Assembly: GCF_024189315.1 (NCBI RefSeq)
Contig: NZ_JAIZEO010000004.1
Coordinates: forward strand, 186,001-250,000
Source of the DNA: Halobacillus sp. A5
GTDB lineage: Bacteria > Bacillota > Bacilli > Bacillales > Halobacillaceae
DNA: 64,000 nucleotides
Reading direction: 5' to 3'
Part shown: positions 44,969-52,917 of the stretch, piece after piece
Numbering within the stretch: position 1 is the stretch's first letter
Layout: each line of letters opens with the position of its first letter
Notes under the pieces: generated by a model
The model's database searches: none
What the model was told of the DNA's origin: nothing
The model's input: only the letters and a program-made list of their open reading frames with translations
Position numbers and translations under genes: made by a program

Positions 44969-45378
44969 AAACTTTTCTTTTCAGAAGTATGATCGGCATC
45001 TTTTTTGGCGCATTTGTAACAGTGATAACAGTAAATGGGATGGTGTATTTCGGAGGTCAGGAAATGCTTGACGGGAGTCTTTTTATAAAAAACTCGTTCG
45101 GCTCGATCTTCTGCGGGTGGTTGTTCAGTGTAAGTCCCCTTTATTTTGAGATCCGCTCGCTCCGGCTGCCTATGCAGACGGCTCTGCATTTTGGAACGGT
45201 GATGATTCTTTACTTTATTATGGCGTTAGGTATCGGCTGGATTTCTCTTGATGGGCAGAGTATTCTCTTATTTTTAGGAATTGCACTTGTCACGTATACT
45301 GTAATGTGGATCTGCTTCTACCTTTATTTTAAAAACGTATCGAAAAAATTAAATGATGACCTGGAATGTCTAGAATAA
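44965..45378 (+). CDS. DUF3021 membrane protein, partner of the LytTR regulator
   Basis: A 137-residue, four-helix membrane protein (GIFFGAFVTVITVNGMVYF, FGSIFCGWLFSVSPLYF, ALHFGTVMILYFIMALGIGW, ILLFLGIALVTYTVMWICFYLYF) with the family's charged C-terminal tail. It is translationally coupled to the LytTR gene (ATGA overlap). The pair likely forms an anti-activator/activator switch; the signal is unknown. Confidence 0.87.
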   Translation: MKTFLFRSMIGIFFGAFVTVITVNGMVYFGGQEMLDGSLFIKNSFGSIFCGWLFSVSPLYFEIRSLRLPMQTALHFGTVMILYFIMALGIGWISLDGQSILLFLGIALVTYTVMWICFYLYFKNVSKKLNDDLECLE

Positions 45379-45385
45379 AAGAATG

Positions 45386-45417
45386 GCCTCTCAGCAAAAA
45401 AACTGAGAGGCTCTTTC
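45386..45417. terminator. Terminator after the LytTR-DUF3021 operon
   Basis: Nine-bp perfect stem GCCTCTCAG / CTGAGAGGC with loop CAAAAAAA, followed by TCTTTCT. It also lies at the end of the converging M23 peptidase gene. Confidence 0.85.
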
Positions 45418-46325
45418 TAGTTAAATACTAAACTGTTACGCTTTAAAAAACGATCGTTAAACGTGATAGGCACGCCTTCTCCCTCTCGTTCTGCGTGTAT
45501 ATGGAGATGCGGTTCGGTCGTGTTGCCGGTATTTCCCACCTCGCCAAGTTGAGCCCCTGTATTTACAACATCCCCCTGCTCCACTTCAACCGTCCCAGGC
45601 TTCATGTGAGCAATGTGAATTTCAGTGTCTTCACACGACAGGATCACGTGGTTACCGGCTGGCTCTTCAGGATCGCTCTCCGATTGAAGAGGAGAAATAT
45701 CTTCATACTCATCTACTGCCTCCAGCACTTCTCCGCTGCATGGACTATAAAGAGCAGCTTCGTAAATCTTATACTGATCCAGATTCGACGGGGTAATTCC
45801 GAACGCCCGCAGCCCAAAGCCATTAAGCTGAAGAATATCATACGCATACTGCTGGCTGAGGTGAGCATTATGATAGTTAATTGATGGATCGGAACCTCCA
45901 TGGCCGACAGCAAACACGCCCTCTTCCATCGGAAATTCCAGCTCAACCGACTCATGCTCGCTTTTCACCGCATATCCCGATAAACCGCCGGCAGCCAAAT
46001 AACCGAAATAAACTGCCAGAACTATACTGACCGTCATAGAAAATTTATAACCCTTATCCTTCTCAGGACCTTTTACAGGCAATTTACGGATTCTTCTAAA
46101 GGATAATATAGAAACGATTATAAAGAAGACCACCCATACATACCTCAAATAATAAATAAAAATATGCCATGGCCCAAGAACAAAAATAAAAGCCACAAAC
46201 ATGGCTGTGGAAAGCCACTCTATAAACCACAGCCTCTGGCTTGTGTCTGTCTTCATCAATCTTATGATTAAAAACAGGGGCAGCCCTATGTAGACGATGG
46301 TCTGCACCCACATCATGAATTGCAC
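45417..46325 (-). CDS. Membrane-anchored M23-family peptidase-like protein
   Basis: A 302-residue protein: four N-terminal helices, then an extracytoplasmic domain (from about residue 135) of the M23/LytM type. Metal-site candidates are the H-x(6)-YD segment (HLSQQYAYDIL), and HIAHM and PHLHIHA near the end; GDVVNTGAQLGEVGNTGNTTEPH is the usual run-up. It would cut peptidoglycan cross-links or be a degenerate scaffold. GGAGGATTG precedes the start. Confidence 0.82.
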   Translation of the reverse strand: MQFMMWVQTIVYIGLPLFLIIRLMKTDTSQRLWFIEWLSTAMFVAFIFVLGPWHIFIYYLRYVWVVFFIIVSILSFRRIRKLPVKGPEKDKGYKFSMTVSIVLAVYFGYLAAGGLSGYAVKSEHESVELEFPMEEGVFAVGHGGSDPSINYHNAHLSQQYAYDILQLNGFGLRAFGITPSNLDQYKIYEAALYSPCSGEVLEAVDEYEDISPLQSESDPEEPAGNHVILSCEDTEIHIAHMKPGTVEVEQGDVVNTGAQLGEVGNTGNTTEPHLHIHAEREGEGVPITFNDRFLKRNSLVFN

Positions 46326-46405
46326 GTCACAATCCTCCCCGTTTAAATTGAAGCTCTCTTAGTTAATTATTCGATCTTCCTTGATAAATTCCTTCTCTCT
46401 TAAAA

Positions 46406-46443
46406 AAGGAAGAACCCTTTCACTACTAAAAGGGTTCTTCCTT
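46406..46443 (-). terminator. Terminator after the flavodoxin gene
   Basis: Stem AAGGAAGAACCCTT / AAGGGTTCTTCCTT with a 10-nt loop, followed by T residues in the minus direction. Confidence 0.85.
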
Positions 46444-46484
46444 GCAATCTTCTTAAGTACTAGTAACAGTAACCTTTTCAATAA

Positions 46485-46958
46485 TTAACGTGTAGACGGA
46501 GTGCGAAGCTTATGTGTAAAGTCTTCAGCGAATTGCCGGCAGCGTTCCGCGTCCTCTTCATCCGGTGTTAATTCCACCTTCAATGAAGGCAGCAAAATCT
46601 TCGCTCCACATGCTGTTAACTGACCCTCAACCTTATCGACTGCTCCTCCGTAAGCTGGATACATTGAATCACATGAGCCGAACAACGCGGCTTCCTTTCC
46701 GCTTAAATCTATATCTGCCAGCTCCTCATAGAAATCTTCCAATTCGTAAGGGAGGTCACCGTCGCCCCACGTATACGTCCCAAACAGGATCGCATCATAG
46801 GAAAGCAGGTCCTCTACTTCAAATTCATCTATATCTATTTGAACCAGGGACACAGAGACATTCAACGCCTGTAATTGAGCTTCAATTATCTCTGCAATTT
46901 CTTCGGTATTCCCTGACATACTGGTAAACAACACGACTACTTTAGGCATCATTAACAC
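46485..46958 (-). CDS. Flavodoxin (YkuN/YkuP-like)
   Basis: A 157-residue flavodoxin with the FMN phosphate loop FTSMSGNTEE, YDAILFGTYTWGDGDLPYE (60s/90s loops) and FGSCDSMYPAYGGAVD. Flavodoxins replace ferredoxins under iron limitation. A perfect Fur box lies 30 bp upstream of its start, matching iron-repressed ykuNOP in B. subtilis. It is single-copy here and divergent from the sulfide:quinone oxidoreductase-like gene. Confidence 0.92.
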   Translation of the reverse strand: MLMMPKVVVLFTSMSGNTEEIAEIIEAQLQALNVSVSLVQIDIDEFEVEDLLSYDAILFGTYTWGDGDLPYELEDFYEELADIDLSGKEAALFGSCDSMYPAYGGAVDKVEGQLTACGAKILLPSLKVELTPDEEDAERCRQFAEDFTHKLRTPSTR

Positions 46959-46987
46959 TCCTTCTAATGATATGCCTTCAGTTTAAT

Positions 46988-47002
46988 TGATAATGATTAT
47001 CA
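46988..47002. promoter_or_regulatory. Fur box
   Basis: TGATAATGATTATCA is a perfect 7-1-7 Fur operator, with an added TTG...CAA symmetry outside. It lies 30 bp upstream of the flavodoxin start and about 125 bp from the divergent oxidoreductase. Confidence 0.88.
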
Positions 47003-47064
47003 ATGTCAATTAATAATGGAGGTATAATGACAAAACCCTCAACAAGATGAACTCGTTTTCATGT

Positions 47065-47080
47065 ATACCTAATTGGGTAT
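47065..47080. promoter_or_regulatory. CsoR/CstR-like palindrome upstream of the SQR-like gene
   Basis: ATACCTAATTGGGTAT has 5-bp inverted arms (ATACC/GGTAT) around 6 bp. It lies about 50 bp before the oxidoreductase start, over the likely promoter. CsoR-family sensors such as the persulfide sensor CstR bind ATACC-N-GGTAT type sites and often control sulfide oxidation genes. Confidence 0.45.
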
Positions 47081-47128
47081 GTAAATACTGTATGTCCGCT
47101 AAATATGAACCCGTTGAGGAGGAGTAGA

Positions 47129-48316
47129 ATGTTGAATTTTCATCAGGTACTTGTAATTGGTGGTGGAACAGCAGGAATATCGGTCGCGTCTCAGTTAAAG
47201 AAATTATCCAGCAGTTTGGACATTGCCATTGTAGATCCAGCAGAAAAACACTATTATCAGCCTCTGTGGACCCTGGTGGGTGCAGGCGTGTTTGATAAGA
47301 AAGAATCAGAGCGCGATGAATCCAGCTTAATTCCTAAAGGCGTAGAGTGGTATCAGGAGCAAGCTTTTGAAATTCAGCCCGAGGAGAACTTAGTGAAGAC
47401 GAAAGAGGGCACTAACATTTATTACAAATACTTAGTGGTCTGCCCTGGTCTTCAGCTCGACTGGCATAAGATTGAAGGCTTGGAAGGCAGCATAGGAAAA
47501 TATGGGATTTGCAGCAACTACTCATATGAGCATGTAGATTATACATGGGAATTGATAAGCAGCTTTGCAGGAGGACGGGCGATATTTACGCACCCTAATT
47601 CCCCAGTGAAATGTGGAGGAGCCCCGCAGAAGATTATGTATTTAGCAGAAGAAGCATTCCGTAAACAAGGTGTGCGGGAACAATCAGAAGTCTTCTTCCA
47701 ATCGGCAAATGCTTCTATTTTTTCTGTAGATAAATATGCAGCGACATTAAACGATATCATTAAAAAGCGCGGTATTCAGGCTGACTTCAAGAAAGATTTA
47801 ATAAAGATTGACGGTCCGAATAGAAGGGCTACATTTAAAGATTTAGAGACCAACGAAGAAGAAACATTAAACTATGAGATGATCCACGTTGTACCTCATA
47901 TGAGTGCACCAGACTTTTTAAAAAGTAGTCCCATAGTAAATGATGCTGGATGGGTCGACGTTGATCCCTATACATTGCAGCATAATCAATACGAAAATAT
48001 ATTCAGTTTAGGCGATGCCTCCAGTGCTCCAACCTCCAAAACGGGGGCCGCCATTCGAAAACAGGCCCCCGCGGTTGTCTCTAACCTGTATTCAATGTTA
48101 AAGGGCCGGCAGCCATGGAAGAAATATAACGGCTATACTTCATGTCCGCTCGTAACTGGCTACAACTCGCTCGTAATGGCAGAATTTAAGTATAATAATG
48201 TACCTTCTGAAACGTTCCCTGTCGACCAGGGGAAAGAAAGAAAAAGCATGTATTGGTTGAAAAAGTACGGTTTACCTGCGATGTACTGGCACGGGATGAT
48301 GAAAGGACGTATGTAA
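47129..48316 (+). CDS. Sulfide:quinone oxidoreductase-like FAD enzyme
   Basis: A 395-residue FAD-dependent oxidoreductase: Rossmann motif VLVIGGGTAGIS, YYQPLWTLVGAGVF (an SQR signature), VVCPGLQLDWHKI, a candidate redox Cys in PVKCGGAPQKIMYLAE, a second Cys in GICSNYSYEHV, and the C-terminal FSLGDASSAPTSKTGAAIRKQAP. SQRs oxidise sulfide and pass electrons to quinone. GAGGAGGAG lies 7 nt before the ATG at 47129; a frame to 47105 is longer by eight. It may be controlled by the ATACC...GGTAT palindrome. Confidence 0.85.
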   Translation: MLNFHQVLVIGGGTAGISVASQLKKLSSSLDIAIVDPAEKHYYQPLWTLVGAGVFDKKESERDESSLIPKGVEWYQEQAFEIQPEENLVKTKEGTNIYYKYLVVCPGLQLDWHKIEGLEGSIGKYGICSNYSYEHVDYTWELISSFAGGRAIFTHPNSPVKCGGAPQKIMYLAEEAFRKQGVREQSEVFFQSANASIFSVDKYAATLNDIIKKRGIQADFKKDLIKIDGPNRRATFKDLETNEEETLNYEMIHVVPHMSAPDFLKSSPIVNDAGWVDVDPYTLQHNQYENIFSLGDASSAPTSKTGAAIRKQAPAVVSNLYSMLKGRQPWKKYNGYTSCPLVTGYNSLVMAEFKYNNVPSETFPVDQGKERKSMYWLKKYGLPAMYWHGMMKGRM

Positions 48317-48325
48317 CAACAATCA

Positions 48326-48370
48326 AACCCTAACCGATTCCTGCCGGAACTGGTTAGGGTTGTTTTTTTG
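48326..48370 (+). terminator. Terminator after the SQR-like gene
   Basis: Ten-bp perfect stem AACCCTAACC / GGTTAGGGTT followed by GTTTTTTT. Confidence 0.88.
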
Positions 48371-48417
48371 GATAGAGTGTCGATGAATTGTTAAATTACC
48401 TGGGCGAATCACCCTCT

Positions 48418-49284
48418 CTATTCAGCCTGTGTTGAAATGTACTCTTTTACGACTTCATAAACGTAAGCTTGATTGGATTGTGCAGTATCAGGATCGTATT
48501 CTCCGTCATTAGTTTTATTGTTGGACAGGATGCGAATACCCAGGTACGGAACATCGTAGGCGTCGGCCATCTGCGCTCCAGCCGCTCCTTCCATTTCTTC
48601 TACAGACGTTTCATACTTCTCATGGAACCACTCAATCCGATCCACTTCATTGTTCCAGAGATCGGCCGAACCGATTGTACCTTCCACTACTTTTCCATCT
48701 TCATGTGTATCTTTTACTGCCTGTGCGGCTTCAAGTAATTGTTGGTCCCCTTTATAATAGCGGATGTTCTCAGCATCCGGGTCCTCTCCGGCACTACCTT
48801 CAGAAGCCATTAAATCCATTGGAATCCATTCGGTAGCTTCGATTCCTTCTCCTTTATCGCGATCACCGGTTTTCAACGCACCGATATTCGTTGTTCTTTC
48901 CCCTAATACGATATCGTACACGTTAAGGTCCGGGTCATGTCCGCCGGATGTACCCTGGTTAATGATTGCTTTTGGATCGTATTTTTCAATCGCCAGTGTG
49001 GTAGCGGCAGCTGTATTCTCCATGCCTTTTCCTGTTTTTGCAACGATGACCGGATAATCGTCCACAGTCCCTTTATAAAAAACAAAGTTTCCTGATGTTT
49101 CTTCCTCCACATCGTCTAGCCTTTCCGCAAATTCTTCTGCTTCAATCGGCATTGGCCCCTGTACGAGGATCGGCTGCTCGTCCTTTTCATCACCTTCCTC
49201 ACTCTGTGAAGTCGAGCTGCATCCTGCAAATAAGAATAATACTAGCAATGCAAAAACGGTGAATCCTGCATTTTTCTTAATCAT
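48418..49284 (-). CDS. Extracellular MTA/SAH nucleosidase-like lipoprotein
   Basis: A 288-residue lipoprotein: signal KNAGFTVFALLVLFLFAGC (lipid Cys22), an acidic spacer, then a nucleoside phosphorylase/MTA-SAH nucleosidase fold: VIVAKTGKGMENTAAATTLAIEKYDPKAIINQGTSGGHDPDLNVYDIVLG, a VEEMEGAAGAQMA segment (catalytic Glu region) and ILSNN near the C-terminus. It would release a base from nucleosides outside the membrane. GGAGGAGAAC precedes the ATG. A guanine-type riboswitch lies in its leader, so purine supply controls it. Confidence 0.8.
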   Translation of the reverse strand: MIKKNAGFTVFALLVLFLFAGCSSTSQSEEGDEKDEQPILVQGPMPIEAEEFAERLDDVEEETSGNFVFYKGTVDDYPVIVAKTGKGMENTAAATTLAIEKYDPKAIINQGTSGGHDPDLNVYDIVLGERTTNIGALKTGDRDKGEGIEATEWIPMDLMASEGSAGEDPDAENIRYYKGDQQLLEAAQAVKDTHEDGKVVEGTIGSADLWNNEVDRIEWFHEKYETSVEEMEGAAGAQMADAYDVPYLGIRILSNNKTNDGEYDPDTAQSNQAYVYEVVKEYISTQAE

Positions 49285-49354
49285 TCTGTTCTCCTCCTTG
49301 TTGTGTATCGTATATTCTTGGGTGATGGTAGTGGAACGGAGCGTCTCCTGCTTT

Positions 49355-49390
49355 TTATGGGCGGAAATATGGTCTTTATGGGCGAAACCA
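49355..49390. repeat. Two TTATGGGCG units 21 bp apart
   Basis: TTATGGGCGG at 49355 and TTATGGGCGA at 49376 match the start of the 20-bp units of elements A and B. They lie in the leader between the riboswitch and the nucleosidase-like gene. Confidence 0.55.
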
Positions 49391-49399
49391 CACTTACGG

Positions 49400-49508
49400 T
49401 TAAAGTAAGACAGAGCTCTCCCCCGGCCGGTTACTTTAACTCGTAGTCCAGTTCTTTCTACGGGAACTGGGTAGAGACGCTCGGTCCATATTACCGAGAA
49501 TATACGAG
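49400..49508 (-). promoter_or_regulatory. Purine (guanine-type) riboswitch and adjoining hairpin
   Basis: The aptamer spans 49508-49440: P1 CTCGTA/TACGAG (extendable to 8 bp), P2 CTCGGT/ACCGAG with loop AATATGG, junction TCTCTACC, P3 CCAGTTC/GAACTGG, and junction ACT before P1. The C two bases before TACGAG marks guanine/hypoxanthine specificity. A 10-bp hairpin GTTAAAGTAA/TTACTTTAAC (49440-49400) overlaps the last 3 bp of P1, so the two may compete. It has no T tract. Nothing else is recognisable in 49285-49672 except the repeat units and the terminator. Confidence 0.9.
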
Positions 49509-49633
49509 TTGTTACTATATAAAAATGAATACGAGCCTTACTATAGCAAACCCAGCACCCCTCCTCAATATAAAATCCGAATTTTAATTAAAAATGGCCA
49601 CTAAATGTTCGTATTTTGTAAAAGCATTAAAAA

Positions 49634-49664
49634 AACCAGGTCCAAAGTAGGACCTGGTTCTTAA
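49634..49664 (-). terminator. Terminator after the SurA-like lipoprotein gene
   Basis: Ten-bp stem AACCAGGTCC / GGACCTGGTT with a 6-nt loop; followed by TTTTTTT in the minus direction. Confidence 0.85.
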
Positions 49665-49672
49665 GTTTAATC

Positions 49673-50470
49673 TTATAGGTGAACTGTGACGTCGCCTTCT
49701 TCACGAAGTTCTTCAACAAGTTTCTGTGTTACTTCAGATTCTTTCGTAGTCTTCACTTGCTCTTCTAGATCCGGCTTTGCGTCTTCATAAGATGGCATTT
49801 CTCCGCCAGCTTCTTCACCCATTTGCTCTTGCTGGGCTTCCATTTGCTCATAAGCTTCTTCAAGCTCTTCTTCAGTCGGTTCGATGTCTCCAGCTTCGCT
49901 GGCTACAAGCTGCTCAACTTTTACTTCTGCTTCAAGCTGAGACATTACTTCGTCTTCACTCATGCCCTGCTCTTCAAGGGCTGATAGGAATTCATCTTTA
50001 GATTCTAACTGGTTCTGCTGAGCCAGCTCGTCCAATGTTTCATCAATATCTTCTTCAGAAGCTTCATATCCTTCATTTTCTGCTTCCTGGATTAGAAGTT
50101 CCTGACCTACAAGACTTTCAGCTGTTTGTTCCTTCAGCTGATCCTGGTCAACCTCTTCTCCGGACATTTGAGACTGCATTGCCATTTGCTGGAATTGGCT
50201 TTCATATGTTGTTTCGAATTCATCTTTTTGGATTTCTTCTCCATTAACTTCAGCTACTACATCAGGAACGTCTTCTAGATCCGGTTCAGGCATTTCAGCT
50301 TGCTCTCCTTCGCCTTCGCCTTCACTTTCTCCTTCACCGCTCTCCTGTTCTTCTGTATTCTCTTCTTCACTGCCGCCTTCATCACCTTCTGCTGAATCAT
50401 CACTATTGCAGGCAGCAAGGAACATAACAAATGCCGCTAAAAGTAAACTCAATAACCATTTCTTATTCAA
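49673..50470 (-). CDS. SurA N-domain lipoprotein (PrsA-like chaperone without clear PPIase)
   Basis: A 265-residue lipoprotein: signal NKKWLLSLLLAAFVMFLAAC (lipid Cys21), a very acidic Glu/Gly/Ser spacer, then a SurA-N chaperone domain (VAEVNGEEIQKDEFETTYES ... LVGQELLIQEAENEGYEASEEDIDETL) and a long C-terminal helix. No parvulin PPIase core (GHIL ... FD/S motifs) is present. It would assist folding of exported proteins. TTG at 50470 has AAGGGGA 7 nt upstream; the frame runs to 50674 but that part is not protein-like. Its Glu/Gln richness suits a salt-adapted surface protein. Confidence 0.8.
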   Translation of the reverse strand: MNKKWLLSLLLAAFVMFLAACNSDDSAEGDEGGSEEENTEEQESGEGESEGEGEGEQAEMPEPDLEDVPDVVAEVNGEEIQKDEFETTYESQFQQMAMQSQMSGEEVDQDQLKEQTAESLVGQELLIQEAENEGYEASEEDIDETLDELAQQNQLESKDEFLSALEEQGMSEDEVMSQLEAEVKVEQLVASEAGDIEPTEEELEEAYEQMEAQQEQMGEEAGGEMPSYEDAKPDLEEQVKTTKESEVTQKLVEELREEGDVTVHL

Positions 50471-50558
50471 AATGTATTCCCCTTTCCGATTCATGATGGT
50501 TGTCATTGTAACATCTGAGCTCCCCATGTAAAATACCTCAATCGTCTCAAAAAAGGGC

Positions 50559-50572
50559 TTTAGAGCTCTAAA
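50559..50572. promoter_or_regulatory. 14-bp perfect palindrome upstream of the SurA-like gene
   Basis: TTTAGAGCTCTAAA is fully self-complementary, ~90 bp before the start codon. Could be an operator; the binding factor is unknown. Confidence 0.4.
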
Positions 50573-50590
50573 CAAACTCTCAAACCCCGT

Positions 50591-50662
50591 CATAGAAGGG
50601 TTTTGTAGACTCATTAGTGAAAAATATATTAAATGTGGAAATTGTGTGTAAAACCCTCTATG
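50591..50662. repeat. Spaced inverted repeat at the end of the membrane-protein gene
   Basis: CATAGAAGGGTTTT (50591-50604) is the near-exact inverse of AAAACCCTCTATG (50650-50662), with a 45-nt AT-rich loop. It lies just beyond the stop codon of the leftward membrane-protein gene and may end that transcript. Confidence 0.5.
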
Positions 50663-50676
50663 CCAAAAGCTCACAC

Positions 50677-52086
50677 TTAGAGTACCACAGAAACGATCTG
50701 TAAATACATTTGAACGAAAAGATAAAACGCCGCCGCATACAAAATGTTGAACTGGAAGCCATTTTTAAAGATGCTCAATCCATTCTCACTGCTGAGCACA
50801 ATGGCTGGCAGAATAAAAGGAGACAGGAGCGCGGAAATCACACTGCCTGATGTAATCGACAGAACAAGCAATTCCGGCGGATACGGCAGAGATACGTGTT
50901 GCAGAACCCCGCCGACGAGTACCAACACCGGGAGCGGTCCAATACCGAAGAAACTCAGCACCATAGGAATAAAAGGCAGAAGGGTTAGAATATTTACAAA
51001 AGGAATGGTTTCTTCCATGACTAAAATGCCGTCAATCATGATTTCTCCCCATCCCGAGAGATTCAGCGCCACAATCACCAGCCCGACCGATAGTAATATA
51101 CTAAACTGCTGGGCCTTTCCCTGCGTATATTCGGTAAAGTAAAACTCTACATTTTTCCTCAAGCTTACCGTTCTGCTTTTTACAATAAAATAAAGAAGCG
51201 TGTATACCATAATTACTGGCGGAATAATCTCGAGAATTTCCAGTCCGAACACCCCATGCAGGAAGAAAATCGTTCCGAAGATCAGGACAAACAGACTGGC
51301 AAACTCAACAACTTCCCGGCTAAGCTTCCCTCTCTCTTCAGATCCTATCGCCTTCTCAATTTCCTCCTTCAGCGCGGAGCTGATATCGATTTGGTAATGT
51401 TTTTCTTCAAAATAAGAGAACATGACCGCAAGCAGTACAGCAAAAAGCGAAATCACGCCTCCCTGAAGCATAGACAGCCACAACGAAGCATCAAGAAAGT
51501 TGACAATGAAAACAAAGCTGGGAATACTGATAACCCATAGTGTACAAAGGGAAAAAGCACGCAGGAGCGCCGTTCCTTTAAAATTCTCCCAAGCCTCGCC
51601 TTTCCGATCGCCAAGCAGCTGCTGGATGAACTGATACACCGTCTGTATCGAACCGAACAAAAGAAAGAATGATAAAATCTGCGTAATTAACATAATACCG
51701 AAGTAAAAACGCCGGCTCGTATTTAATGAATTCCCCGCAAACGACATAATCTTCTCTATGTAAGGCTCTTCCTTAAGAATCCAGCTGATAATCGGTACAA
51801 TCAGCAGAATCGCAATCAAGCTCGTCATCTGCCGGAATCCTTCAAGGAGACCCTCCGTGATGGACGAATCCGACATGATTAAAATAAAGAAGGCAAACCC
51901 AATCAAAAATAAAGGAAGCATTCTTTTGCTTCCGGGTAAATAAAACAGCGAGAACAACAAAGATAACAAACCGAAGACCGATAATACGTTAAACAGCAGG
52001 TCATTCTCCACCTGAAGGGTGATGTAGAACAATACGATATATAAATTTACAATGGCGGCATATGCATACATGGAACCGTTCTTCAT
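50677..52086 (-). CDS. Large polytopic membrane protein, hypothetical
   Basis: A 469-residue protein with about 12 hydrophobic helices (for example AIVNLYIVLFYITL, LFLIGFAFFILIM, FYFGIMLITQILSFFLLFGSI, ITSGSVISALLSPFILPAIVL) and a charged central loop near 235-265. The pattern suggests a transporter, and late Gly/Pro-rich turns recall permeases of the IT superfamily, but no family is recognised. AGGAG lies 9 nt before the ATG. It precedes the SurA-like gene on the same strand but is separated by palindromes. Confidence 0.6.
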   Translation of the reverse strand: MKNGSMYAYAAIVNLYIVLFYITLQVENDLLFNVLSVFGLLSLLFSLFYLPGSKRMLPLFLIGFAFFILIMSDSSITEGLLEGFRQMTSLIAILLIVPIISWILKEEPYIEKIMSFAGNSLNTSRRFYFGIMLITQILSFFLLFGSIQTVYQFIQQLLGDRKGEAWENFKGTALLRAFSLCTLWVISIPSFVFIVNFLDASLWLSMLQGGVISLFAVLLAVMFSYFEEKHYQIDISSALKEEIEKAIGSEERGKLSREVVEFASLFVLIFGTIFFLHGVFGLEILEIIPPVIMVYTLLYFIVKSRTVSLRKNVEFYFTEYTQGKAQQFSILLSVGLVIVALNLSGWGEIMIDGILVMEETIPFVNILTLLPFIPMVLSFFGIGPLPVLVLVGGVLQHVSLPYPPELLVLSITSGSVISALLSPFILPAIVLSSENGLSIFKNGFQFNILYAAAFYLFVQMYLQIVSVVL

Positions 52087-52435
52087 TTCTTAAAACTCCT
52101 GACTCTTATGAATAACTTCTATTATATGCCCGGTTGGTGTTAGAGTCTAATGTTTGAGCACGTACAGCCGGAGAATAAGTATCAACTTATTGAAGTTCTT
52201 TATGAACCAGATGACGCTTCGATCATTAATCCCCCTATAGATATACCTCTTAATTTTCTCTGAGGGTGCGGCATGCTTAAAGTCTTGACTATTCACAAAA
52301 TATAGGATCATCATTAGTATATTTTTCCTATTAAGACCTTTAATAGTTTCAATTAACTAAAAATTTTATTATATTGGTTAAACAAGGATATATTTAAACT
52401 TATCTAATAGGAAATAAGTACAAAAAAGGATAGTG
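52087..52435. other. Intergenic region of a divergent gene pair
   Basis: About 350 bp between the leftward membrane-protein gene and the rightward metallopeptidase-like gene. It is AT-rich and must hold promoters for both. A 37-codon frame, 52150-52263 (+), starts MFEHVQPENKYQLIEVLYEP and reads protein-like but has only a weak ribosome site; it may be a fragment. I see no other structure. Confidence 0.4.
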
Positions 52436-52867
52436 ATGAAGAAGATGCTCTATATCTGGCACATCGAAGAACTCATTAAAAATATATTACAAGAGCACCA
52501 ATTATCGATTAATTACGAATTCAACAACAATCTTTCTGCTCCTATGAGCTTTAACGTATCCACGAATACGATCAGTTTTAACTACTTAGAAGTAAACGGA
52601 TATATAGGAAAAATAAAAATCAATGAATCTGAAAAGAATATCGTTCAGATTATGATTTATCATGAGATTGGATATTTTTTAACATTCAGAAAGCATAAGC
52701 ACGACCTGCGCACTCTTATGTACGGGGAAGATGAAGAAATTGAAGAACTTAAAACGGAGATTGAAAGGAATGCGTGGGACTATGGGCGGCGGCTTGTGCC
52801 TGAATCGCTGATCGACTCCTATGACCTTGTACGGGAAAAAGACAGTATGCTGATCAAAGGCTTATAA
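52436..52867 (+). CDS. ImmA/IrrE-like protein with degenerate HEXXH
   Basis: A 143-residue soluble protein. The centre reads IVQIMIYHEIGYFLTFRKHKHDL and the C-terminal helix EIERNAWDYGRRLVPESL, the layout of ImmA/IrrE (M78) metallopeptidases, in which HEIGH binds zinc and a Glu downstream is the third ligand. The second His is replaced by Tyr (HEIGY), so catalysis is doubtful. AAGGA lies 8 nt before the ATG at 52436. Alone between terminator and promoter region; no HTH partner adjoins it. Confidence 0.55.
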   Translation: MKKMLYIWHIEELIKNILQEHQLSINYEFNNNLSAPMSFNVSTNTISFNYLEVNGYIGKIKINESEKNIVQIMIYHEIGYFLTFRKHKHDLRTLMYGEDEEIEELKTEIERNAWDYGRRLVPESLIDSYDLVREKDSMLIKGL

Positions 52868-52868
52868 A

Positions 52869-52912
52869 AAAACAGCGCTTTTGCGAAGGCAGGCAAAAGC
52901 GCTGTTTTTTGT
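52869..52912. terminator. Strong bidirectional terminator
   Basis: Sixteen-bp stem AAACAGCGCTTTTGC / GCAAAAGCGCTGTTT with flanking A and T runs; ends the rightward gene and the leftward carbohydrate locus. Confidence 0.9.
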
Positions 52913-52917
52913 GTAAC

